Assembly: GCA_029948415.1 (NCBI GenBank)
Contig: JAJIZT010000002.1
Location: 82,335 to 146,334 of the forward strand
Source: Cenarchaeum symbiont of Oopsacas minuta
Lineage (GTDB): Archaea; Thermoproteota; Nitrososphaeria; Nitrososphaerales; Nitrosopumilaceae
Length of the DNA stretch: 64,000 nt
Direction of reading: 5' to 3'
A model generated the notes under the pieces. It saw only the letters and a program-made list of their open reading frames with translations. It did not search any database and was not told the origin of the DNA. The position numbers and the translations under genes were made by a program. Shown here piece by piece: positions 16,872 through 24,912 of this stretch; position 1 is the stretch's first letter; each line of letters opens with the position of its first letter.

Positions 16872-17178
16872 AGAATCTATATCCAATGGCATATTTGTCA
16901 TACCATGGTGTCCTGTATGCAGACTACCTTCTTGGCCACCTAGAAGTTTATGTCACAGATGTTTTGGGAATGTGGATTTAATATCATCTGCAGGTCAGGG
17001 TCAAATTATAGAATATTCGCGCGATGATGTGGGGTATTTTTGTTTGACAGAATTTGAAGAGGGAGTACGTCTCTTATGCCGCATGCTCGGAACTGGAACT
17101 CCTAAATGCGGGGATATGGTCACTCTTGAAGAATGTGGGCGAGATTCTGATGGTTATTTTTTTAACATTCGACTTTAG
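16861..17178 (+). CDS. DUF35 zinc-ribbon/OB-fold protein, thiolase partner
   Basis: A 105-residue Zn-ribbon plus OB-fold protein (ChsH2/DUF35 type). The ribbon WCPVCRLPSWPPRSLCHRCF (residues 16-35) has two CxxC knuckles; the OB part has QGQIIEYSRDD and VRLLCRMLGTGTPKCGDMVT. Established: such proteins bind archaeal thiolases and hold the CoA moiety, forming complexes with thiolase and HMG-CoA synthase in methanogens. Starts at GTG 16861, overlapping the thiolase end by 11 bp, a clear operon. A hairpin directly after the stop probably ends the transcript. Confidence 0.88.
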   Translation: MSFEESISNGIFVIPWCPVCRLPSWPPRSLCHRCFGNVDLISSAGQGQIIEYSRDDVGYFCLTEFEEGVRLLCRMLGTGTPKCGDMVTLEECGRDSDGYFFNIRL

Positions 17179-17196
17179 GTTATTGTAAAATAACCT
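17177..17196 (+). terminator. Hairpin after the LLM-thiolase-DUF35 operon
   Basis: Perfect 8-bp inverted repeat AGGTTATT / AATAACCT with a GTAA loop, starting inside the DUF35 stop codon. Its position right at the end of a three-gene operon suggests a transcript 3' end or mRNA-stabilising hairpin. No long T-run follows, so the termination role is inferred. Confidence 0.45.
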
Positions 17197-17231
17197 GTGA
17201 GATAAATACAAAGTTTGCAATAAATGACAAT

Positions 17232-17777
17232 ATGGTAAATACAAGAGGGAAAAATGATAAAAAAACCAATGCACATATCTCAAAAACCCGTAGACAACGA
17301 GGATATAACTGGGAGGACACACTTGTAAAACGTATCAATGCATCAGATGGTTGGTCAGCTATGCGACTTGGATCACCAAGTATTGGTTTGCCTGATGTAA
17401 TGGCAATAAGTACAAAATATGATTCAGTGTATACCATCGAGGCAAAATCAGGCACTGTCAACTTGTTACCTGTTCCAGCTGATCAAATAGAAAAATGTAA
17501 AAAAATTATAAATGTTTTTGACAAATATACCAATCGTAAGATTGTCCTAGCATTCAAATTTCTCTCAAAAAAACGTATTGGGAAAAGCAAATATGAATGG
17601 CGACCAATGCGCGAATATTATAAAATATGGAAAAATGATCAAACAGCATACGAATGTGTCTGCACTTATGATGGACGTATCTATCTACGTAAAAACAAAA
17701 AACGTGTAGATATTACACTAGAAGATTGTAATGTTCCATTTGAAACTAGAGATGTTATGACAAATTTGAATATGTAA
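17232..17777 (+). CDS. Hjc-like PD-(D/E)XK endonuclease (Holliday junction resolvase family)
   Basis: A 181-residue protein with the archaeal resolvase fold signature: RQRGYNWEDTLVKRI (first acidic residue, ~27), MRLGSPSIGLPDVMAIST (metal Asp in GLPDV, ~55), YTIEAKSG (ExK, ~70) and a following helix DQIEKCKKIINVFDKY. This ordering matches Hjc, which cleaves four-way junctions in recombination. The C-terminal ~65 residues go beyond the usual ~130-residue Hjc and could confer a different specificity. The basic N-terminal tail MVNTRGKNDKK is likely disordered. A restriction-type PD-(D/E)XK nuclease is the main alternative. Confidence 0.7.
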   Translation: MVNTRGKNDKKTNAHISKTRRQRGYNWEDTLVKRINASDGWSAMRLGSPSIGLPDVMAISTKYDSVYTIEAKSGTVNLLPVPADQIEKCKKIINVFDKYTNRKIVLAFKFLSKKRIGKSKYEWRPMREYYKIWKNDQTAYECVCTYDGRIYLRKNKKRVDITLEDCNVPFETRDVMTNLNM

Positions 17778-17824
17778 AATCAAATTTAGCTAGATCTATT
17801 TACAAATGTTGACAAATATCTTGT

Positions 17825-18292
17825 ATGAAATATAGAATCGTTTTTAAGTATATGATGAATATAATACATATGGAAAAAGACGACGTGATTCATTCATTGC
17901 TAGAGTCAAAAGAATTGGATTCTGAAAACAGATCAATGTCAGATGAATTTGTTGATGAGCATATAATTACAAGTCGAGATTTTGCTGGTAAAAAAGAGAT
18001 GAAGATAAAAATAATAGAGGTTTCAGATGAAACACCTCCTTCTGCATGGAAGCTTGGAAATAGAGTAAAGATTGACAAAATACTTGTCACGATAAAGCAT
18101 ACAGATACACAAAAAATAGAAGAGGCAGAATTTGACATAAAATCTATTGAAAAAGAGATTGCAGAAAAACGTCACTATTCATCTACCAATCGATGGGTTC
18201 CAATGTCAGATATAAAAAATGGCTACATAGTAAATACACGTCATACCACTTTAATCAGTGACGCAGTAGCGTTGGATTACATTACGTTTTAA
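17825..18292 (+). CDS. Uncharacterised soluble protein
   Basis: A 155-residue protein I do not recognise. It is acidic and charged, with no membrane segment; the region from DFAGKKEMKIKIIEVSDE through RVKIDKILVTIKHTD looks like beta strands, ending with YIVNTRHTTLISDAVALDYI. The start is uncertain: ATG 17825, or the later Met codons of KYMMNIIHMEKDDV. It follows the Hjc-like gene after 47 bp on the same strand. Downstream lies the variable stretch with a MITE and an IS66 relic. Confidence 0.6.
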   Translation: MKYRIVFKYMMNIIHMEKDDVIHSLLESKELDSENRSMSDEFVDEHIITSRDFAGKKEMKIKIIEVSDETPPSAWKLGNRVKIDKILVTIKHTDTQKIEEAEFDIKSIEKEIAEKRHYSSTNRWVPMSDIKNGYIVNTRHTTLISDAVALDYITF

Positions 18293-18509
18293 AATAATTA
18301 GATAGTGTTGATTGATCACGTATGGTTAATCCATCTCTCTCACGTCTACTTGATCTAAAAAAGTGCATCATTACTTACTCTAGAGTATCTTTGGTTATAT
18401 CGATCAAAATATTTCAAATTACAAGTGACAAAGTGAATAAATTTTTTTCTCATTGGCATAAGATCTGAATCTGCCACGTCAGCGATAACTTGAGAATAGT
18501 CTCACGATC

Positions 18510-18590
18510 GTATGAGGTCACGTCCCTGCCCATAATTATCAAGAAGGTTCTGTATTTACGTACAAAAATACAGAGTAGCTGACCTCGTAC
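18510..18590. mobile_element. MITE copy A (81 bp, IS66-type ends)
   Basis: An 81-bp repeat with ends GTATGAGGTCA and TGACCTCGTAC, flanked by a perfect 8-bp direct repeat TCACGATC (18502-18509 and 18591-18598). Copies B and C match it along their whole length; my count against copy B (inverted) is about 10 differences in 81. Inside is a further 9-bp inverted repeat TCTGTATTT/AAATACAGA. No coding capacity of its own, but the gene at 18539-18769 ends within it. Confidence 0.88.
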
Positions 18591-18769
18591 TCACGATCTA
18601 TTATTAGATCTTTATCAAATGTTATGAGCATGAGAGGAGATTGGATATAAAATGTTGTACTTTGTAGATCAGGTGTGGCTCCCGCAAAAAATATGAACCC
18701 CACGATAAAAAGAAAGATTAGCATAAATTTACCAAGGGTTATGTGAGTGGATCGCTTCATGGTATGCAT
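18539..18769 (-). CDS. Small membrane protein whose C-terminus is encoded by a MITE
   Basis: A 76-residue protein with one N-terminal hydrophobic segment, FMLIFLFIVGFIFFAGA (~15-31), then an extracellular-looking tail. The last 16 residues (YEVSYSVFLYVNTEPS) and stop lie inside MITE copy A. Removing the MITE and one copy of its 8-bp target duplication restores a different ending, DRETILKLSLTW..., stopping at TGA about 20 codons later. The insertion thus replaced the original C-terminus without killing the frame. I recognise no family; whether it is expressed is unknown. Confidence 0.5.
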   Translation of the reverse strand: MHTMKRSTHITLGKFMLIFLFIVGFIFFAGATPDLQSTTFYIQSPLMLITFDKDLIIDREYEVSYSVFLYVNTEPS

Positions 18770-18830
18770 ATCAAATTAAAAGTATAATAGGATAAAATTG
18801 AAGGTGTTAATATACTCGGCTGTACAGGCT

Positions 18831-19724
18831 GTATGAAGTCACATCATGACTAACAAATTAGTCAACAACACACGATCATATAGATAAGTATTATCAATAA
18901 CCAATCCATTCCATGAGTCGACGTCCGACAAACAGTGAATGGGAAGAATGCATGAGAGTTTATACAGAAAAGACGAATGAAATAATATCAAAATTGACAC
19001 ATCGGGTTGGTGTACTGAATAAAAAAATAAACTTCTCTAGAATCGACTTGCATATTACGAAAACCCCAACTCTCTACACGCTCACTTGAATATTTGAAAG
19101 AAAACGCAAGGCAAGAGAAAACGGCGAATTACCACACGAGATTGAATATTAGTTTGGGCATGATGTATCACATACAAGAAAAATGTTACAGTAATCATGA
19201 ACAAGAGTCGCGGTGCATATGTTATGAACAAATTTGATGGTGTTGCAGTAACTGGTGGGTATCGAGTGTACAAGAGCGAGGAATGCATTAGTGATGCTAG
19301 GTTCACGAGCTGCGTGCTACTAAACATATGGTGATTAGACATGGTGTGGCATATCAGAAACTCTATGAAGAGATGTTCATACTGTTTGAGAATGCCAAAA
19401 ACTATGCCAATTATAGTGCATGAGTCAGGTGTGCATTTGAATACACATTTGATCGTATGTTGGATGGATATAGTAATTTTGAAATGCAAAGTCTGATCAA
19501 ACGGTTAAAGAATACAACAGAAACTTTGCATTTATTGAGCATAAAGACATTCCACCTACAAACAATGCTGCCGAGTGTAATGTTGTGGTTCGCCGTATGA
19601 TAAGCGGTCAGATCAGGATCTATGAAAAGAATGTCCAACCTTCTAACGTGTATTTGGACATGAAAGGCACACGGTAAAAACGTCTTTGAAGAGGTGCTAC
19701 GTATTGTTTAATAGATGACCTCAC
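18831..19724. mobile_element. Degenerate IS66-family element, copy 2 (internally deleted)
   Basis: A relic of the same element as 5303-6687 but in the other orientation and shortened to ~895 bp. The left end reads GTATGAAGTCACATCATGAC followed by the shared palindrome GACTAACAAATTAGTC (18848-18863). The right end, inverted, reads GTGAGGTCATCTATTAAACAATAC, close to the left end of copy 1 but missing two bases. About 490 bp of the transposase centre are deleted. Flanking 8-mers do not match. It cannot move on its own. Confidence 0.8.
18913..19677 (+). pseudogene. IS66-family transposase remnant
   Basis: Starts as SRRPTNSEWEECMRVYTEKT, clearly homologous to the transposase start at 6604, then loses frame. 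The zone between the basic GELP segment and the DDE core is deleted. Later pieces in various frames correspond to KSRGAYVM, MNKFDGVAVTGGYRVYK, the HELRATKHM helix and the C-terminal PPTNNAAECNVVVRRMISGQ, ending at TAA 19677. Multiple stops and shifts make it non-functional. Confidence 0.8.
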
Positions 19725-19776
19725 GAATATTTGGCAAAAAGGTTTTTTAATGTAAAAATCAAATATATGTTATAAA

Positions 19777-20094
19777 ATGATCTCAAAGGACATCAACATC
19801 AATGATACCACGTATAGACTATCATTGACCGATCAGGTGATATATCACGTAAACAACCTCAAAAGCCTCTACGAAAAGGCATATGATGATCCAGAGATCT
19901 TTGAACAGATCAGCTCAGAGATCTCTTCAACCATAAACGAGATTGCATTGGCAATAGAACCAAAAGCTTCAGACAGCGACCTTGATGGTATTATACAAGA
20001 GATCATAAAGATCACAGACAGCAAGGCAGCAGAGCTACAAAACGAGATCTCCAATCAAGAATCCAAGCGTAAAAGATCTAGATCTAAAAAATAG
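19777..20094 (+). CDS. Uncharacterised helical protein with basic tail
   Basis: A 105-residue protein, almost wholly alpha-helical, of unknown family. Residues 1-95 are acidic and heptad-like (YHVNNLKSLYEKAYDDPEIF, ISSTINEIALAIEPK, DLDGIIQEIIKITDSK), ending with KRKRSRSKK, a strongly basic tail that could contact nucleic acid. It starts 52 bp after the IS66 relic with an AT-rich upstream region (TTTTTTAATGTA near 19748). GC content is slightly higher than in the surrounding spacer. Two Cys-rich microprotein genes follow. Confidence 0.65.
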   Translation: MISKDININDTTYRLSLTDQVIYHVNNLKSLYEKAYDDPEIFEQISSEISSTINEIALAIEPKASDSDLDGIIQEIIKITDSKAAELQNEISNQESKRKRSRSKK

Positions 20095-20150
20095 CTGACG
20101 CAGACAATATATGACGGTGTTTTTCATAATTGCGAGGTCGGATATACAAT

Positions 20151-20264
20151 ATGGCAGGATGCGAATGTGGAATATGTGGACATTTTTCAGATGAAGAGTG
20201 TCGTGAAAAAGAGTGCAAGTGTTGCATAAACTTTCACATTAGATCAGGTCCAAAGACAGACTAG
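20151..20264 (+). CDS. 37-residue Cys-rich microprotein
   Basis: Short ORF starting MAGCECGICGHFSDEECREK and ending FHIRSGPKTD, with seven Cys arranged as C-x-C-x2-C ... C ... C-x-C-C. The pattern suggests a zinc or Fe-S binding microprotein. Its stop TAG is part of the palindrome CTAG (20261-20264), which is also the stop of the convergent microprotein on the other strand. Too short for a family call. Confidence 0.55.
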   Translation: MAGCECGICGHFSDEECREKECKCCINFHIRSGPKTD

Positions 20265-20353
20265 TTGTAGCAACCACATTTTTTAGTAATATGTCTATGA
20301 CATCCAATAACATAATGATGAGTGCAACCACATAAAATACACTTTTTTTTCAT
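20261..20353 (-). CDS. 30-residue Cys/His-rich microprotein
   Basis: MKKKCILCGCTHHYVIGCHR then HITKKCGCYN: six Cys and four His in 30 residues, a zinc-finger-like composition. Its ATG (20353-20351) overlaps the stop of the upstream gene in an ATGA arrangement, which favours real translation by coupling. It converges on the 37-residue microprotein and shares its CTAG stop. Function unknown. Confidence 0.5.
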   Translation of the reverse strand: MKKKCILCGCTHHYVIGCHRHITKKCGCYN

Positions 20354-20730
20354 ATGGTATCCATATCTTCAAGTGTTATGTACATCTGTTTAACTAGTTT
20401 TGATTCTTCAAAAGCTTCAAGTATTTTAATACGAATGTTCTTGAGTCTATTTGGATCATCGCTGTACAGACCATACAACATATCTATCTCTTGTGTAAAA
20501 TCATATTCTGTAAATTTTCTGCATTTTTTTGCCATATTAACGAGTGTCTCATTTGTAATCTTTGAGGTGGTTATTCTATCTGCAAGTGCAACTGACAATC
20601 CAACTGAACGATGCCATTCGCGCCGTATGATATCAAGATCACCAGGTTTGTTGTCAAGTGATTCAAGTGTTTTATGAGAGAGGATCAAGTCACGTGTAAT
20701 ACCTTCCACATATTCAAATATTGTTACCAT
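20350..20730 (-). CDS. Uncharacterised helical protein
   Basis: A 126-residue all-helical soluble protein I do not recognise, from MVTIFEYVEGITRDLILSHK to KLVKQMYITLEDMDTI. The central part IIRREWHRSVGLSVALADRI and MAKKCRKFTEYDFTQEID suggest a helical bundle, possibly nucleic-acid or metal binding. It is divergent from threonine synthase (51 bp between starts) and its stop overlaps the 30-residue microprotein by 4 bases, so the two form an operon. Confidence 0.6.
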   Translation of the reverse strand: MVTIFEYVEGITRDLILSHKTLESLDNKPGDLDIIRREWHRSVGLSVALADRITTSKITNETLVNMAKKCRKFTEYDFTQEIDMLYGLYSDDPNRLKNIRIKILEAFEESKLVKQMYITLEDMDTI

Positions 20731-20751
20731 GTGGTGTCATCGTCTGCACCA

Positions 20752-20759
20752 TTATAAGT
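20752..20759 (+). promoter_or_regulatory. TATA box of threonine synthase
   Basis: TTATAAGT lies 23-30 nt upstream of the TTG at 20782, the expected spacing for a leaderless archaeal transcript, and supports that TTG as the start of thrC over the later TTG codons at 20818-20821. Confidence 0.45.
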
Positions 20760-20781
20760 ATAATTTGTACACAATAACGTT

Positions 20782-22149
20782 TTGTTATGCTTTAATACAG
20801 TATCAAAGATTGAACTATTGTTGCAAAATGCATATCTGAAATGTATAGGTGATGGTTGTGGATTAGAATATCCAATAACTGAAAAACGTGTAGAATGCAA
20901 AAAAGGACATCTACTTGATGTAAAATATTCAGATATGCCACACAAGGACTTGAAAGAGACGTTTCTGAATAGAAGAAACTCTAGTGGTAATATCTTTGAT
21001 GAAAGTGGAGTGTGGAGGTTTCGAGAATTATTTAATTTTTGTCAAATAGATACCAATGATTATGATAAATGTGCCAAATATTTGGTTTCATTAGATGGTT
21101 CCGAAGGCAGACAATCAAAACCATACAAGATGGTCAAAGTCGCCGAATATACTAATGCATCCTCTAATGGGTTATGGTTACAGCCTGAAGGATACAATCC
21201 TAGTGGATCTTTCAAAGATAATGGTATGGCTACGGCAGTTACACATGCAAAGCTAGTTGGAGTGAAAAAAATAATATGTGCATCCACAGGAAATACATCT
21301 GCATCTGCAGGCATGTTTGCCGCGAATGAAGGGATGGGTTGTGATGTATACATACCTTCAGGTCAAGTTGCACCTGGAAAGCTAAGTCAAGCATATCAAT
21401 TTGGAGCACAGATAATAAATGTAGATGGGAACTTTGATGATGCATTACAACAGTCTTTGGTGAATGCTTCAAAAGGCTCAGGATATACAGTAAATTCAGT
21501 AAATCCGTTCCGTATTGAAGGACAAAAAACTATCATCTATAGAGCTCTCGAATATTTACATTGGGATGTACCAGATTGGATTGTATATCCAGGCGGAGCT
21601 CTTGGTAATACATCGAGCTGCGGTAAAGCAATAATGGAACTTTATGAATGGGGATGGATTAAAAAGATTCCACGTATTGCTGTAATTAATGCAAAAGGTG
21701 CAAATACATTAGATGCTTTATACAATAATGACAACAATCCATTACGCTGGAACAAAGGGAGACCAAATGAAGATATGATTAAAAAATATTATCAAGATTT
21801 AGACAAGACTGGTTCACGACCCGATACAAAGGCCACTGCAATACAGATTGGTCGACCTGCAAACATCCTAAAGGCATTACGTGCTTTGGAATATACAAAT
21901 GGTATAGTTACCACGGTAAACGATTCAGAGATGCTTGATGGTATGTCCATTGTTGGTCTCAACGGATTCGACTGTGAGATGGCGTCTGGAGCTTCACCGG
22001 CAGGAATAAAAAAACTGATTAAAGACGAAGTGATGAAAAAAGATGATCGCATTATTGGGATATTAACAGGACGTCAAAAAGATCCTTCAATGCCGGTAAA
22101 TTATCACAATGATGCATCAAATGAATTTGCACGACCACCGCTCACATAG
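20782..22149 (+). CDS. thrC: Threonine synthase
   Basis: PLP enzyme converting O-phosphohomoserine to threonine. The N-terminus has a zinc-ribbon-like segment YLKCIGDGCGLEYPITEKR with further Cys at VECKKGH, common in archaeal ThrC. The fold type II core follows: GYNPSGSFKDNGMATAV with the PLP lysine (~135-150), CASTGNTSASAGMFAANEG (~175), and the GGALGNTSSCGKAI phosphate loop (~275). Length 455 is usual. The only outer starts are TTG codons; 20782 is chosen because of a well-placed TATA box, and TTG 20821 is an alternative. With the threonine dehydratase it links threonine to isoleucine synthesis. Confidence 0.93.
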   Translation: MLCFNTVSKIELLLQNAYLKCIGDGCGLEYPITEKRVECKKGHLLDVKYSDMPHKDLKETFLNRRNSSGNIFDESGVWRFRELFNFCQIDTNDYDKCAKYLVSLDGSEGRQSKPYKMVKVAEYTNASSNGLWLQPEGYNPSGSFKDNGMATAVTHAKLVGVKKIICASTGNTSASAGMFAANEGMGCDVYIPSGQVAPGKLSQAYQFGAQIINVDGNFDDALQQSLVNASKGSGYTVNSVNPFRIEGQKTIIYRALEYLHWDVPDWIVYPGGALGNTSSCGKAIMELYEWGWIKKIPRIAVINAKGANTLDALYNNDNNPLRWNKGRPNEDMIKKYYQDLDKTGSRPDTKATAIQIGRPANILKALRALEYTNGIVTTVNDSEMLDGMSIVGLNGFDCEMASGASPAGIKKLIKDEVMKKDDRIIGILTGRQKDPSMPVNYHNDASNEFARPPLT

Positions 22150-22494
22150 TCTAAAAAGATTAAACGTGTTTTTATCTAGGCATTCTAGAAAATTGTCAGG
22201 TGTAAACATTCTTGGTAAAAGATCATAGATTGTAGAATCTCCATGATGCTAGCTCAATATATCCACAGATTAATGTCAAGATTTATTGAAAATATCATAA
22301 TGATCGAGTTTTTCAGAGTATGAACTACAGACGTCTAGACAAGTCAGAGTAGAAATGTTATCAAAAGTGAGATGATATGCATGAATAAATCTAGTATAAT
22401 ACACGTACTGCTAGCTAGCAAAAAACCTTAAAAGACGCATATATCCATGTATATACGAGCGAATAACGGTGGATGATAATCCAGAAAACGATAA
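22150..22494. other. Intergenic region, no gene seen
   Basis: These 345 bp between threonine synthase and the CNNM protein hold no credible ORF or RNA gene. It is AT-rich with a GCTAGCTAGC tract at about 22413 and a TATA-like CATATATCCATGTATATACG near 22440-22460, probably part of the promoter for the downstream gene. Confidence 0.4.
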
Positions 22495-23778
22495 TTGGAC
22501 ACATATACAAATTTTGCGGTGGATTATTTGGTAGACATTTGGGTTGAAATTCTATTGCTTGCAGTATTAATTGCGCTCTCGGGTTTTTTTAGTGGGTTAG
22601 AAGTAGCACTAGTCGGCACTTCAAAGTCAAAGGTTATGCAGATGTTGATTAAAAATGTAAAAGGCTCAAAGGCCTTGCACAAGCTAAAATCAAATCCAGG
22701 ATGGATGATGTCTAGTGTAAATCTTGGCAACAACATGGTAAATGTGGCAGCTTCGGCAATTGCAACAAGTATCTCGATTAGATTTTTTGATAGCAACGGC
22801 TTGGCAATAGCCATAGGTCTTATGACATTTCTTATACTAGTCTTTGGAGAGATTACACCAAAAACATACTGTAATGCAAATGCCACAAAAATAGCTTTAA
22901 GATTTTCGCCAGTATTACTTGTGTTCGGATATGCACTGTATCCCATAGTAAAGATATTCGAATGGATAACACGTGCAATGGTACGTCTCACAGGTAGTAG
23001 ATATGCGCCGCCACCAATTACTGAAGATGAGATAAAAGATGTGGTGGATTTGGGATTAGCAGAAAAAGCTATTGAAGAAGATGAGCGAAGAATGGTTCAC
23101 GGTGCACTTGAATTCGATGATACTCCAGTACGAACTGTAATGATTCCTAGACTTAAAATGTTCATGCTGAACTCAAAGGTATTACTCTTTGAAGCATTAC
23201 ATGACATAAATCAAAGTGGTCACTCGCGCATACCCATATTTGATGAAAATCAAGACAACATTGTTGGATTTGTGCATGTTCGAGATATGTTAAAGCAGAT
23301 GGAAGATGGAGAAAAGATGGTTACACTTGCTCAAATAGCAAGAGAGCCTGTATTTGTATCTCAAGAAAAGACAGTAGCTGCATTACTAAAAGAGATGCGC
23401 GGTCGCAAGGTACACATGGCAATAGTAATTGATGAACATGGTGGTGTCGAAGGTCTTGTAACTTTGGAGGATCTTTTAGAAGAGATTGTTGGCGAGATAG
23501 AAGATGAGAGTGACAAGACTCCACAAGTACAGTATACAAAGATAGATGATGATACAATTATAGCAAACGGTAGCATGGAGATAGATGCCATAAACGAGAT
23601 ATTTAACACGTCCATTGCAAAAGGTGTAGATTATGCAACCTTGAATGGTCTATTACATGAAAAACTAAAAGACATACCACAAGAAGGTGATAAAATACAT
23701 GAAGGATCTCTTCGAATTGTGGTCGAAAAGGTTAGCGGCAACATCCCCGAACGCGTAAAAATTGAGCGAAGATCCTAG
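22495..23778 (+). CDS. CNNM/DUF21 membrane protein with CBS pair and CorC_HlyC domain
   Basis: A 427-residue integral membrane protein of the CNNM/CorC-type family, linked to magnesium or sodium-coupled divalent ion export. An N-terminal DUF21 domain (~1-190) has about four hydrophobic segments, e.g. ILLLAVLIALSGFFSGLEVAL and LMTFLILVFGEITPKTYCNA. A CBS pair spans ~205-330 (VRTVMIPRLKMFML, VDEHGGVEGLVTLEDLLEEIVGEIEDE), followed by a CorC_HlyC domain (~345-425; ANGSMEIDAINEIF, TLNGLLHEKLKDIP). Starts at TTG 22495 or GTG 22519. It converges with GAPDH, overlapping by 4 bases. Confidence 0.9.
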   Translation: MDTYTNFAVDYLVDIWVEILLLAVLIALSGFFSGLEVALVGTSKSKVMQMLIKNVKGSKALHKLKSNPGWMMSSVNLGNNMVNVAASAIATSISIRFFDSNGLAIAIGLMTFLILVFGEITPKTYCNANATKIALRFSPVLLVFGYALYPIVKIFEWITRAMVRLTGSRYAPPPITEDEIKDVVDLGLAEKAIEEDERRMVHGALEFDDTPVRTVMIPRLKMFMLNSKVLLFEALHDINQSGHSRIPIFDENQDNIVGFVHVRDMLKQMEDGEKMVTLAQIAREPVFVSQEKTVAALLKEMRGRKVHMAIVIDEHGGVEGLVTLEDLLEEIVGEIEDESDKTPQVQYTKIDDDTIIANGSMEIDAINEIFNTSIAKGVDYATLNGLLHEKLKDIPQEGDKIHEGSLRIVVEKVSGNIPERVKIERRS

Positions 23779-24821
23779 ATAAAGTGATTTTGCAATTGGG
23801 ATTTTTTTTCTGCCATATGAAAGAGTGATTCAGTATGTGCTGCAGCATCATCATAGTTGCGGTCATAAAGCATGGCTTGCATGAGCATATGGTTTTCAGG
23901 TATAACAATTCCCGTTTGATCATCAGAGTACATAATTTGTACAGTATCTCCAATTGTATCTGTCATGTTTGCATGTATGTGCACCATATTTGTATCAGTA
24001 AAAGAATATCCCAGCGAGTCTGCATATTCTCTTACTTTACGTGTTCCAGTAGCATTTTGTAATATTGCCACACCAGGTTCCAAATCAAAGATCGCATGTA
24101 TTTCAGCAGGATCTGGTGCTGTGTCAGTAAAACGGACATCTAAGATATGTAGATGCATCTGTCTAGTTGGCACCTTTATGGCACGCAAAAAAAGCGGAGT
24201 CTCTTTTCCCATGTATGCTTTAACATCATCTGCATGATGAGGTTTTTGCGTCATCTCTATGGTGTCGGGTACATTTTTTTCAGTCTGTTCAATATCTGCC
24301 CATCTACGCACAAGCGTCACATCAAATCGCACAAGTCTCGAGCCGTATTTATCACGTAGAGGCTGCAGTATTCTCCCCATACCAGTTACGTTACAGCTAC
24401 CCTGCATCACATGTTTTTTTCCAATTACCTGCATATGATTTGAGCGTGAGTTGTACAGGAAATTTGATACAGCTCTCTCTCCAAATATACTCTCACCTCC
24501 CTGATATATTGCAGATATGTTTCTAGGCTCGTAAAAGTTTTTTTTGTTAATATATCCAGTACCACTAGGTGATGCATCTATTACCAAATCACATCGATCT
24601 AGTGCAGATTCTATGCTTCCAGATATGTTGGTACCATCAAAGTTGGCAAGTTTTACCTCTGGAACATAAACATTATAGCCACGGGATTTTGCAAGTTTTA
24701 CTCCAGATCCTGGCGAGTGTTTTCCTATACCAATTAGATCAATTTCTGGATCATCTGAAATAAAAGATGCAATACGTTTTCCAATAGAACCGTATCCGTT
24801 TATGAATACTCTTTTTACCAT
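23775..24821 (-). CDS. gap: Glyceraldehyde-3-phosphate dehydrogenase, archaeal type II
   Basis: NAD(P)-dependent GAPDH of the archaeal class, used in Thaumarchaeota mainly in the gluconeogenic direction. The Rossmann motif INGYGSIGKRIA (~7-18) binds the nucleotide, and the catalytic Cys lies in QGSCNVTGMGRILQPL (~140). Archaeal-type features include FDVTLVRRWADIEQ and QMHLHILDVRF. Length 348 is typical (~340). The ATG at 24821 is well placed 91 bp from the divergent DsbA-like gene. Nothing unusual apart from the 4-bp overlap with the CNNM stop. Confidence 0.95.
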   Translation of the reverse strand: MVKRVFINGYGSIGKRIASFISDDPEIDLIGIGKHSPGSGVKLAKSRGYNVYVPEVKLANFDGTNISGSIESALDRCDLVIDASPSGTGYINKKNFYEPRNISAIYQGGESIFGERAVSNFLYNSRSNHMQVIGKKHVMQGSCNVTGMGRILQPLRDKYGSRLVRFDVTLVRRWADIEQTEKNVPDTIEMTQKPHHADDVKAYMGKETPLFLRAIKVPTRQMHLHILDVRFTDTAPDPAEIHAIFDLEPGVAILQNATGTRKVREYADSLGYSFTDTNMVHIHANMTDTIGDTVQIMYSDDQTGIVIPENHMLMQAMLYDRNYDDAAAHTESLFHMAEKKSQLQNHFI

Positions 24822-24912
24822 GATCTATTTTTACTAATCCGCTTAATTAGATTAACGTGTCATATCGCATGCACACAAAACGGCTAAATTACATACACTG
24901 CACTCATACTAT

